From NCBI GenBank assembly GCA_964541085.1, contig CAZIPA010000005.1:14996-78995 (forward strand): a stretch of 64,000 nt of DNA, in the 5' to 3' direction. This document shows positions 1-7,318 of the stretch, in pieces. The position numbers and the translations under genes are program-made. Source of the DNA: UBA4644 sp964541085 (lineage in GTDB: Bacteria > Bacillota > Clostridia > Oscillospirales > Butyricicoccaceae). The notes below the pieces were generated by a model, which saw only the letters and a program-made list of their open reading frames with translations, made no database searches and was not told the DNA's origin. Within the stretch, counting starts at the first letter, position 1; each line of letters starts with the position of its first letter.

Positions 1-87
1 CCGGCAGCGAATGATCTCTTCTCCGCAGGCGACCTCATAATTTCCGCCCACGCCCTTCAAAACCACACCGTTCCACAAAGCTTCCAT
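1..87 (-). CDS. rsgA: Ribosome small subunit GTPase RsgA, N-terminal 29 codons only
   Basis: Only the first 29 codons lie in the window; the gene continues past the left edge. The peptide begins MEALWNGVVLKGVGG and then reads YEVACGEEIIRCR, matching the N-terminal OB-fold start of RsgA/YloQ. That family is a circularly permuted GTPase acting in late 30S assembly. The ATG shares one base with the stop of the preceding PASTA kinase (TGATG), indicating translational coupling. The position directly after prkC is the standard Firmicutes order (prpC-prkC-rsgA), which supports the call despite the short sequence. Confidence 0.8.
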   Translation of the reverse strand, partial: MEALWNGVVLKGVGGNYEVACGEEIIRCR

Positions 88-2078
88 CAGAAGGTTACAT
101 ACTCCTGACTCTGCAGCACGCCGTCCTGATACACCTGAATCTGGTGCTCACCCTCGATGCCGCTCAGCGTCAGATAGACAAAGCCTTCCTCCGGTGCGTG
201 CAGCGAGGTATAGGTCAGCGCTCCATCCAGATAGACATCCACGCTGATGAGACCGTCCGAGGCAATCAGCGGCACGGTGTAGAAATAATCCTTATATACC
301 GGCTCCGGCGGCAGCTCCCGCTCCTTGCTGATCTGGATAGTGATTCGTGTACCCTTTTCGATTTCCGTACCGGCAGCCACACTCTGATAAATCACCAGAC
401 CGGGCTCTCCGTCGGCCTCGGTTTCCACCGGTTCATACCATTCCAGACCGGCCAGATCCAGCAGCTCCAGCGCCGTATTCAGCGGCTTGCCCATCAGATC
501 TGGCATGGGAATCATCACAAATTCCGGCCCGCGGCTGACAGTGATGGTCACGGTATCGCCCTCCGTCAGCACAGTTCCGGCAGCGGGATCGGTACGGATG
601 ACCATGCCGTTTTCGATTTCATCGTTATATTCCGGCGCAGCCTCCACACACTGCACACCAAAGCGGTCCAGCTCGATCTTGGCCTGCCGTGCGTCAGTGT
701 TGGTATAGTCCGGCAGAGAGAAGGTTCTGGTGCCGCGGCTGATGGTCACGGTGATGGTGTCGCCGGGGTTGATTTTCCGCTGGGATTCCGGATCCTGAGA
801 AATGATCTTGCCGGCATCCACGGTTTCGTTATACACATACTCCCCTTCCACAATGACCACATTGGAATATTGCGGATCGGAAATTACCTGCGAATAGTAA
901 AGTCCCTTGAGATTGGGTGCGTAAATTTTGCTGGAATCCGTTCCGCCGAAGGGATCCAGAATCTTCTGTACAAAGTAATAGGCTCCCGCACAGAAAATGA
1001 GCACGGCAATCACACCGAAGATCAGTGCGGCAGTCACCGGCGAACGGCGTTTCTTTTCCATGGGTTCCTCCTGTTCAGGCTCCTTCGGCGCTTCCTCCGG
1101 CTCCCGATGCTCCGGCGTATGATTTCTGTCGGTATCACGGGGCGTGACAACCTCACCGGTGTTGTTCAGCTTGCGGGTGGCATCCGGATCGGCAGGTGCT
1201 TCTCCGGGAACGGCAGTCCCCTCTTCCCGGGAAATGTTCAGCTTGAACTGCTGGGCATTCTGGAAGGCCTCCAGCTCCTCCAGTACCTGTCCTGCGGAGG
1301 TGTAGCGCTTGGAGAGCGAAGGATTCATGGCCTTCATGGTGATCTCCTCCAGCTGGGGCGGTACATTTTCCGCAAACACCGAAGGGGGCAGGGCGATGGA
1401 ATTGATGTGCTGCAACGCGATGGAAACCGGCGTGTCCCCTTCAAAGGGCAGCCGTCCGGTAATCATCTCATACATCACCACACCCAGCGAATACAGATCG
1501 GTGCGGTTGTCCACAAAGCTGCCCTTGGCCTGCTCCGGAGAGACATAGTGCACCGAGCCGATGGCCTCACCCTTGCAGTAGGTGTTGTCACTGTTGGTAA
1601 AATGGGCAATGCCAAAATCGGCCACCTTTACCGTGCCATCCCGCAGCAGCATAATATTCTGGGGCTTGATGTCCCGGTGAATGATGTTATGGCTGTGGGC
1701 GTGCTCCAGCGCACGGGCAATCTGCGTGGCAAATACCGTGACCTCCTTGGGAGAAAGCTGGCCCCGGCGGCTGAGATATTCCTTCAGGGTGATGCCGTCG
1801 ATCAGCTCCATCACGATATATTCCACGCTTCCCGAACGGGAAACATCATAAACATTGACGATATTGGGATGAGACAGCATGGCGACGGCCTGAGCCTCGT
1901 CATGGAATTTCCGCCGGAACTCTTCATCCTGCGCAAACTCATCCTTGAGAATTTTCACCGCCACATAGCGGTTCAGTCGATGGCATTTTGCCTTATAAAC
2001 CACGGCAGTGCCGCCAACACCAATGACCTCCAGCAGCTCATACCGGTTGTCCAAAATCGTTCCGATAAATTGATCCAT
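87..2078 (-). CDS. prkC: PASTA-domain serine/threonine protein kinase PrkC/StkP
   Basis: Membrane Hanks-type kinase that senses muropeptides or lipid II and phosphorylates cell wall, division and translation proteins. The cytoplasmic kinase domain covers about residues 13-275, with a glycine loop at 20-25, Lys42, catalytic Asp136 in HRDIKPQN and DFG at 154-156. An acidic, proline-rich juxtamembrane stretch follows, then one membrane helix near 350-370 after a KKRR stop-transfer. Three extracellular PASTA repeats come next. The last 70 or so residues, after the third PASTA, look like a small beta-sandwich. The 663-residue length is normal. It lies 12 bp after the cognate PP2C phosphatase. Confidence 0.97.
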   Translation of the reverse strand: MDQFIGTILDNRYELLEVIGVGGTAVVYKAKCHRLNRYVAVKILKDEFAQDEEFRRKFHDEAQAVAMLSHPNIVNVYDVSRSGSVEYIVMELIDGITLKEYLSRRGQLSPKEVTVFATQIARALEHAHSHNIIHRDIKPQNIMLLRDGTVKVADFGIAHFTNSDNTYCKGEAIGSVHYVSPEQAKGSFVDNRTDLYSLGVVMYEMITGRLPFEGDTPVSIALQHINSIALPPSVFAENVPPQLEEITMKAMNPSLSKRYTSAGQVLEELEAFQNAQQFKLNISREEGTAVPGEAPADPDATRKLNNTGEVVTPRDTDRNHTPEHREPEEAPKEPEQEEPMEKKRRSPVTAALIFGVIAVLIFCAGAYYFVQKILDPFGGTDSSKIYAPNLKGLYYSQVISDPQYSNVVIVEGEYVYNETVDAGKIISQDPESQRKINPGDTITVTISRGTRTFSLPDYTNTDARQAKIELDRFGVQCVEAAPEYNDEIENGMVIRTDPAAGTVLTEGDTVTITVSRGPEFVMIPMPDLMGKPLNTALELLDLAGLEWYEPVETEADGEPGLVIYQSVAAGTEIEKGTRITIQISKERELPPEPVYKDYFYTVPLIASDGLISVDVYLDGALTYTSLHAPEEGFVYLTLSGIEGEHQIQVYQDGVLQSQEYVTF

Positions 2079-2090
2079 GGTGGCGCCTCC

Positions 2091-2813
2091 TTAAAACGCG
2101 ATCAGTACGACGGTGATATTGTCCTGTCCGCCCCGGCTCTTGGCCAGCGCAAGCAGCCTCTGACAGGCCGCTTCAGGGTGCTCCGCCTGAAACACTTCAT
2201 AGTAAATCTCCGGGTCGGAAAGCTCCCGGGTAAGACCGTCGCTGCAAAGCAGCAGATACTGGCCGGGCTTTCCCTGCTCGGCAAATACATCGCACCGCAC
2301 CGTAGCCTCCGCACCCATAGCCCGTGTAATCACGCTGCGGCTGGGATGGCGGCTGGCCTGATAGGGTGTCAAGTCTCCCCGCTTTACAAGCTCTGTCACC
2401 AGGGAATGATCCTCCGTCACCTGACGCATTCCGTTTTCATCCAGAAAATACGCCCGGCTGTCACCTACATTGCCCACCAGCACGCGGCCTCCCCGGCACA
2501 GGGCGGAAACCATGGTAGTGCCCATGCCGCTGTAGTCCGGATTGTTCCGGGCTGCGTCAAAGAGAACATCGTTGACACGGGAATAGGCATCCTCCAGCAT
2601 GGCCCGGGTGCAGCCTGTCTGCCACACAGAGCCGATTTCCTTCAGAAAGGCATCCGCCGCCATAGAGCTGGCAACCTCTCCGGCATTTGCGCCGCCCATA
2701 CCGTCGCACACCAGAAAAACACCGATGTCCGCATCCTCCCGGCAAATTATCCGAAAGGTATCCTGATTTACTTCTCTGACATTTCCGATATCTGTCAAGC
2801 CCCAAGCCTTCAC
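2091..2813 (-). CDS. prpC: PP2C-family protein serine/threonine phosphatase (PrpC/Stp)
   Basis: Metal-dependent phosphatase that reverses phosphorylation by the adjacent PASTA kinase. At 240 residues it is a single catalytic domain of the usual bacterial Stp size. Visible PP2C motifs are the N-terminal GLTDIGNVREVNQD, the metal-binding DGMGG near residue 38, GTT plus GNVGDSRAY in the middle, the second DG in LLLCSDGLT, and DNITVV near the C-terminus. The start overlaps the rlmN stop by four bases, so the gene is translationally coupled within the operon. Pairing with prkC is conserved across Firmicutes and Actinobacteria. Confidence 0.96.
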   Translation of the reverse strand: MKAWGLTDIGNVREVNQDTFRIICREDADIGVFLVCDGMGGANAGEVASSMAADAFLKEIGSVWQTGCTRAMLEDAYSRVNDVLFDAARNNPDYSGMGTTMVSALCRGGRVLVGNVGDSRAYFLDENGMRQVTEDHSLVTELVKRGDLTPYQASRHPSRSVITRAMGAEATVRCDVFAEQGKPGQYLLLCSDGLTRELSDPEIYYEVFQAEHPEAACQRLLALAKSRGGQDNITVVLIAF

Positions 2814-3853
2814 AGAGACACCTCCTCGCTGTGCTGCCGCCGAAGCTGTCCGCAGGAGGCAGCAATATCACCGCCAAGACTGCGCCGCACGGTGGCGTTC
2901 AGACCGTTTCGTATCAATTCATTTTGAAATTTCCGCAGATTTTCCCGGGTACTGGGAATCAGCGGCGACCCCTCCACATGGTTCAGCGGGATCAGATTCA
3001 CATGACAGTTGAAGCCCCGCAGCAGCCCGATCAGCTGCCTTGCGCATTCCGGCGTATCGTTCACATCCCGGATCATGGCATATTCAAAGGAGATCCGTCT
3101 GCCGGTGGCGTCGAAATAATGGCGGCAGGCCGGCATCAGCTGCTCCAGCGGCCAGCGGCGATTCACAGGCATCAGCCGGGAACGCAGTTCGTTGTTGGGC
3201 GCGTGGAGGGAGACAGAAAGGGTCAGCTGCAATTTTTCCTGCTCCAGCTGCCGGATCATGGGAACCAGTCCGCAGGTGGAAATAGAAATATGCCGCATCC
3301 CGATATTTAATCCCTCCGGATGGCTTACCAGCCGAAGGAAGGTCATCACATTTTCATAGTTGTCCAGCGGCTCACCGGTGCCCATCAGGACGATGTTGGA
3401 AACACGCCGTCCGCTGTCCTTCTGGGCATAGATGATCTCGTCCAGAATCTCGGCAGGGCGCAGATTGCGGCTTTTTTTCGGGTCAAAGGAGGCGCAGAAG
3501 ACACAGCCCATTTTACAGCCCGCCTGGGTAGAAACGCAGATGCTGTTGCCGTGTTCATACTGCATCAGCACCGTTTCAATGCTGTTGCCGTCCTCCAGAC
3601 CAAACAGATATTTGATGGTTCCGTCATGTGCGGAAACCTGCTTGCGCAGAATCTCCGGCCGGGTAAGAATGCAGGCATCCTTCAGGGATTCCCGCAGGGT
3701 TTTCGGCAGGTCGCTCATCTCGTCAAAGGAGGCAACGCCCTGCTGAAGCCAGCGGAACACCTGTTTTCCCCGATAGGCCGGTTGACCCAGCTGCGTCAAA
3801 AGCGCCGTGATCTGTTCCGGCAGCAGTGACTTGATGCAGATTTTTTCTTCCAT
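2810..3853 (-). CDS. rlmN: Dual-specificity RNA methyltransferase RlmN (radical SAM)
   Basis: Methylates C2 of A2503 in 23S rRNA and A37 of some tRNAs by a radical SAM mechanism that uses a methyl-cysteine intermediate. The CxxxCxxC cluster motif is at Cys113, Cys117 and Cys120, preceded by STQAGCKMGC. GTGEPLDNYENV and SLHAPNNELR are typical RlmN segments, and the C-terminal acceptor cysteine is present in AASCGQLR. Length 347 residues is standard. The ATG at 3853 has a CGGAG site. It sits between rsmB and prpC, as in Bacillus. Confidence 0.97.
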   Translation of the reverse strand: MEEKICIKSLLPEQITALLTQLGQPAYRGKQVFRWLQQGVASFDEMSDLPKTLRESLKDACILTRPEILRKQVSAHDGTIKYLFGLEDGNSIETVLMQYEHGNSICVSTQAGCKMGCVFCASFDPKKSRNLRPAEILDEIIYAQKDSGRRVSNIVLMGTGEPLDNYENVMTFLRLVSHPEGLNIGMRHISISTCGLVPMIRQLEQEKLQLTLSVSLHAPNNELRSRLMPVNRRWPLEQLMPACRHYFDATGRRISFEYAMIRDVNDTPECARQLIGLLRGFNCHVNLIPLNHVEGSPLIPSTRENLRKFQNELIRNGLNATVRRSLGGDIAASCGQLRRQHSEEVSL

Positions 3854-3867
3854 GAGAGCTCCGTTTC

Positions 3868-5181
3868 TCAGTGTTTTCTGATTTTTGCGATGAAAAAGCC
3901 GTCCGTTCCGTGAATGTGCGGCCAGAGGGTCAGCATTCCCTCCGGCACCTCACCGATGCCCGGCAGGAAAAAGCTCTCCAGAGCAAAGTCCGGATGTGTC
4001 TCCAGAAACTGTCGGACGACTGCCTCGTTTTCTTCCTTCAGCACCGTGCAGGTGGAATATACCAGCCGTCCGCCGGACTTCAGCGCGGCAGCGCCATTGT
4101 TCAGAATGGAAAGCTGCAGAGGCGGCAGCGCTTTGATGCTGTCCCCGTCCTTATAGCGCACATCCGGCTTTTTCCGAATGACACCCATACCGGAACAGGG
4201 TACATCGCAGATCACGCCGTCGGCCCTGCCCTGCAAGGCTTCCCGGGGGACGGACGCATCCGCCGCCAGCGATTGCAGAATGGAAACCCCATAGGTTTCC
4301 GCATTTTTTGCGATCAGGTCTGCCCGATGGGGGTGAATATCCATGGACAAAAGCTGCCCCTGATTTTCCATCAGCTGTCCCGCCAGCAGGGACTTCCCTC
4401 CCGGTGCGGCACACAAATCAAAAATCGTTTCGCCGGGCCGGGGCGCAAGCGCCTCGATACAAAGCTGACTGGCCGTATCCTGTACATACAGCAGACCCTG
4501 CTCCAGCAGGCCGCAATGCAGGACTCTTTTCATTGTATCAAAACAGATGGCGTTTGGCAAGAAGGCATGGGGAAAAGCGGCAATATCCTGCGCTTCCAGC
4601 TGCTCCAAAAGCCTGTCCCGAGTGGTTTTCAGGGTGTTTACCCGGGCGGTTACGGAAAAGGGGCTGTTATTGGCCTTCAGCAGAGCCTCACATTCCTCTT
4701 CACCCAGACGCTTCAGCAGCTTTCCCACAAACCACTTCGGATGGCTGTAGGTGATGGAAAGATAATCCAGAAGCGGCTCATGCGGCACCTGCGGCAGCTG
4801 TTGCAGATTGCGTCCCAGACTGCGCAGAACGCCGTTGACAAAGCCCGCCGCTGCCGGATTCCACTGCTGCTTTACCAGCTTGACCGTCTCATTCACGGCG
4901 GCGCTCTCCGGCACACGGGTGAGAAACACCAGCTGATATGCACCCAGCCGCAGTGCATCCAAAAGCTGCGGCGTCAGCTTTTCCACCGGCCGACTGCTGA
5001 AGCTGCCGATGAGAAAATCCAGATAGGCCCGATGCTGCAAAACACCATAGGTCAGCGCCGATGCCAGACCGGCCTCCTCCGGAGACAGTCCGGCGCAGGC
5101 TTTTTTCAAATACAGATCCGGCCAGGCTCCCTCCCGGCGAAAGGTAATCAGCGCCTTCAGCGCGATCTCACGGCCGGTCAT
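3868..5181 (-). CDS. rsmB: 16S rRNA (cytosine-967-C5)-methyltransferase RsmB
   Basis: SAM-dependent m5C methyltransferase acting on C967 of 16S rRNA. The first 130 or so residues form a NusB-like RNA-binding domain. The catalytic domain shows the SAM-binding DLCAAPGGKS and the two cysteines of the family, in DVPCSGMGVIRKKPD and STCTVLKEENE. Length 437 residues is normal. The start overlaps the stop of the upstream zinc protease by four bases. It is part of the conserved fmt-rsmB-rlmN run. Confidence 0.97.
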   Translation of the reverse strand: MTGREIALKALITFRREGAWPDLYLKKACAGLSPEEAGLASALTYGVLQHRAYLDFLIGSFSSRPVEKLTPQLLDALRLGAYQLVFLTRVPESAAVNETVKLVKQQWNPAAAGFVNGVLRSLGRNLQQLPQVPHEPLLDYLSITYSHPKWFVGKLLKRLGEEECEALLKANNSPFSVTARVNTLKTTRDRLLEQLEAQDIAAFPHAFLPNAICFDTMKRVLHCGLLEQGLLYVQDTASQLCIEALAPRPGETIFDLCAAPGGKSLLAGQLMENQGQLLSMDIHPHRADLIAKNAETYGVSILQSLAADASVPREALQGRADGVICDVPCSGMGVIRKKPDVRYKDGDSIKALPPLQLSILNNGAAALKSGGRLVYSTCTVLKEENEAVVRQFLETHPDFALESFFLPGIGEVPEGMLTLWPHIHGTDGFFIAKIRKH

Positions 5182-5858
5182 CTGCGGTCACGGTCATGGC
5201 CGCCGAAGAGCAGAAACAGCCGCAGCAGCTGTCCCATGGACACAGCCAGCGATGCCACATAGGTCAGCGCCGCCGCGCGAAGCACCTTTCCGGCACCGTC
5301 CAGCGTCTGCTCGTCAAAGCAACCGGAATCAGTCAGCGCCGCCAGTGCCCGGTTGGAAGCGTTGAATTCCACCGGCAGCGTAAGCAGCTGAAACAGCACC
5401 ACAAGTCCGAACAGCAGAATGCCGATCCAGCAAAGCTGCTGGCTGCCCAGAATCATTCCCAGAATCAGCACGGGCCAGGACAGCTTGGAGCCAAACTGAC
5501 AGGCCGGGATCACCGCCATGCGCAGCCGGATGGGGCCATAGCTCTCTGCATACTGGGCCGCGTGTCCCGCTTCATGAGCGGCAACGCCCACAGCAGCAAC
5601 GCTGTTGGTCTGATAAACGCCCTGCGAAAGATGGATGCGTCCATCCCGGGGATCGTAATTGTCCGTAAGCTGACCGGCAATCGGCGCAATCTGCACATCG
5701 GAAACCTGATACATCCGCAGCACCAGCTCCGCCGCCTGCGCACCGGTCATCCGGGCGGAAACGCCGGAATATTGGGCAAAGGTGCTCTTCACCTTCGCCT
5801 GCGCCCACAGTGAAAACAGCACCGCAGGCAGAACAAACAGTAAATAGCTCCAATCCAT
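5178..5858 (-). CDS. Membrane zinc metallopeptidase, YugP family
   Basis: Neutral zinc metallopeptidase of the YugP/DUF226 type, 226 residues. An N-terminal membrane helix is followed by a conserved soluble stretch and the zinc site HEAGHAAQYAE (HExxH) near residue 115. At least two further hydrophobic helices follow in the C-terminal half. Substrates of the family are not well established. A strong GGAGG precedes the ATG at 5858. In Bacillus no such gene sits between fmt and rsmB, so its presence here is a lineage-specific operon insertion seen in Clostridia. The family call is firm; the physiological role is unknown. Confidence 0.92.
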   Translation of the reverse strand: MDWSYLLFVLPAVLFSLWAQAKVKSTFAQYSGVSARMTGAQAAELVLRMYQVSDVQIAPIAGQLTDNYDPRDGRIHLSQGVYQTNSVAAVGVAAHEAGHAAQYAESYGPIRLRMAVIPACQFGSKLSWPVLILGMILGSQQLCWIGILLFGLVVLFQLLTLPVEFNASNRALAALTDSGCFDEQTLDGAGKVLRAAALTYVASLAVSMGQLLRLFLLFGGHDRDRR

Positions 5859-5899
5859 GTAAAATCCCTCCGTTGGTTCTTTGGATTGCGGGCGAAATC

Positions 5900-6829
5900 T
5901 CAGCAGAAGCGCTCCTCCAGCATGGCCTGATGTCCCCGGAAATAGGCATCTGCCGGCATTTTCTTGCCTCCGGCGGCCTGCACCTGCGCCACAAGGACGC
6001 TGCCCTGTCCGCAGGCAATGTACACACCCTTGCGGTCAACCTTGAGAATGCTTCCCGGCTGCCCCAAAACACCCTCCGGCTGCGCTACAGCACCGCCGAA
6101 CAGCTTGATCTTTCCGCCGCCCAGCTGGCAAAACGCACCCGGCTGGGGGTCGTAGGCACGGATGCGGCAGGAGATTTCCAGGGCGCTTCCCCCGAAGGAA
6201 ATCTGACAATCCTCCGTGCGGATCATAGGCGCATAGGAGCCCTCTTCCGGCTGCTTTTCGCCGGAAAGCGCACCCTGCTCCAGCAAGGCAATGGCCTTTA
6301 CAATCGCTGCGCCGCCGATCTCTGCCAGTCGGTCATGGAGACTTCCGTAGCTTTCCTCCGGGAGAATATCCGTGCTTTCCTTCAGCAGCATATCGCCGGT
6401 ATCCAGCCCGGCATCCATCTGCATGATGGTAACACCGGCTTTGGTTTCGCCGTGCAGAATGCAGGCATTGATGGGGCTTGCACCCCGATAATCAGGCAGC
6501 AGCGATGCGTGAACATTCAGACAGCCGTACTTTGGAAGCTCCAGCACGGCAGGCGGCAGTATCCGTCCATAAGCCGCCACGACGATCAGCTCAGGCTCCA
6601 GCGCGGCCAGCTGCTGCTGTACCTCGGCCTTGCGCAGACCCTTGGGCTGAAACACCGGAAAGCCCTTTTCCAGAGCGTAAACCTTCACCGGCGGCGGAAG
6701 CAGCTTCATGCCACGGTTTTTCGGCGTGTCCATACGGGTGAAAACACCGGCGATGGTATGGCCCGCTTCATACAGGGCAGAGAGCGATGCCACGGCAAAC
6801 TCCGGCGTACCCATGAAAACAATTCTCAT
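5900..6829 (-). CDS. fmt: Methionyl-tRNA formyltransferase
   Basis: Transfers a formyl group from 10-formyl-THF to initiator Met-tRNA. The N-terminal formyltransferase fold starts with MRIVFMGTPEFAVASL. The catalytic Asn-His-Asp region is visible as NVHASLLPDYRGASPI followed by MQMDAGLDTGDML. A C-terminal oligonucleotide-binding domain follows from about residue 205. Length 309 residues is standard. It overlaps the def stop by four bases; the def-fmt pair lets the formyl group added here be removed by the product of the preceding gene. Confidence 0.98.
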   Translation of the reverse strand: MRIVFMGTPEFAVASLSALYEAGHTIAGVFTRMDTPKNRGMKLLPPPVKVYALEKGFPVFQPKGLRKAEVQQQLAALEPELIVVAAYGRILPPAVLELPKYGCLNVHASLLPDYRGASPINACILHGETKAGVTIMQMDAGLDTGDMLLKESTDILPEESYGSLHDRLAEIGGAAIVKAIALLEQGALSGEKQPEEGSYAPMIRTEDCQISFGGSALEISCRIRAYDPQPGAFCQLGGGKIKLFGGAVAQPEGVLGQPGSILKVDRKGVYIACGQGSVLVAQVQAAGGKKMPADAYFRGHQAMLEERFC

Positions 6830-7302
6830 GCCTCCTCGTCCTCCTCATCGGACTGGAGATATTCCGTCACCAGCTCGGTATACAGGTGGCCGTCCAGATG
6901 GTCGATCTCATGGCAGAAGGCACGGGCTGTAAAGCCTTCGGCCTCCCGCTCATGCCACTGGGCATTGCGATCCTGGAAGCGGACACGCACCTTCATGGGG
7001 CGCTTGACCATGCCATATTTGCCCGGCACGCTGAGGCAGCCCTCCGCACCGTCCTGCTCCCCTTCCGCAGAGAGGATTTCCGGATTGATGACCTCCAGAA
7101 AGCTTTCATCCTCCACCATCACCAGCGCCAGCCGGCGCAGAATCCCCACCTGCGGTCCGGCCAGACCGGCGCCTTCCGCAGCAGTCAGGGTATCATGCAT
7201 ATCGTCCAGCAGCGTAAAAAGACGCTGGTTGAATTCCGTCACCGGGCGGCATTTTTTCGTGAGAATGTCGTCACCGACCTTTACAATATTGCGAATAGCC
7301 AT
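6826..7302 (-). CDS. def: Peptide deformylase
   Basis: Metalloenzyme that removes the N-formyl group from nascent proteins. All three motifs are present: GLAGPQVGI, EGCLSVPG (metal-ligand Cys) and HEIDHLDG (the two His ligands and catalytic Glu). Length 158 residues, with an acidic C-terminus. An AGGAGG site lies 8 bases before the ATG. It is translationally coupled to fmt. Confidence 0.98.
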   Translation of the reverse strand: MAIRNIVKVGDDILTKKCRPVTEFNQRLFTLLDDMHDTLTAAEGAGLAGPQVGILRRLALVMVEDESFLEVINPEILSAEGEQDGAEGCLSVPGKYGMVKRPMKVRVRFQDRNAQWHEREAEGFTARAFCHEIDHLDGHLYTELVTEYLQSDEEDEEA

Positions 7303-7318
7303 GATGATTTTCCTCCTG

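Noticed and set aside
144..2927. A 927-codon open frame on the plus strand opposite prkC and prpC.
   Set aside because: It is the antisense shadow of two clearly conserved genes, is rich in His/Arg/Gln, has no family signature and spans two genes. High GC makes long antisense frames common here (others at 5810-7927 and 54962-57580 plus).
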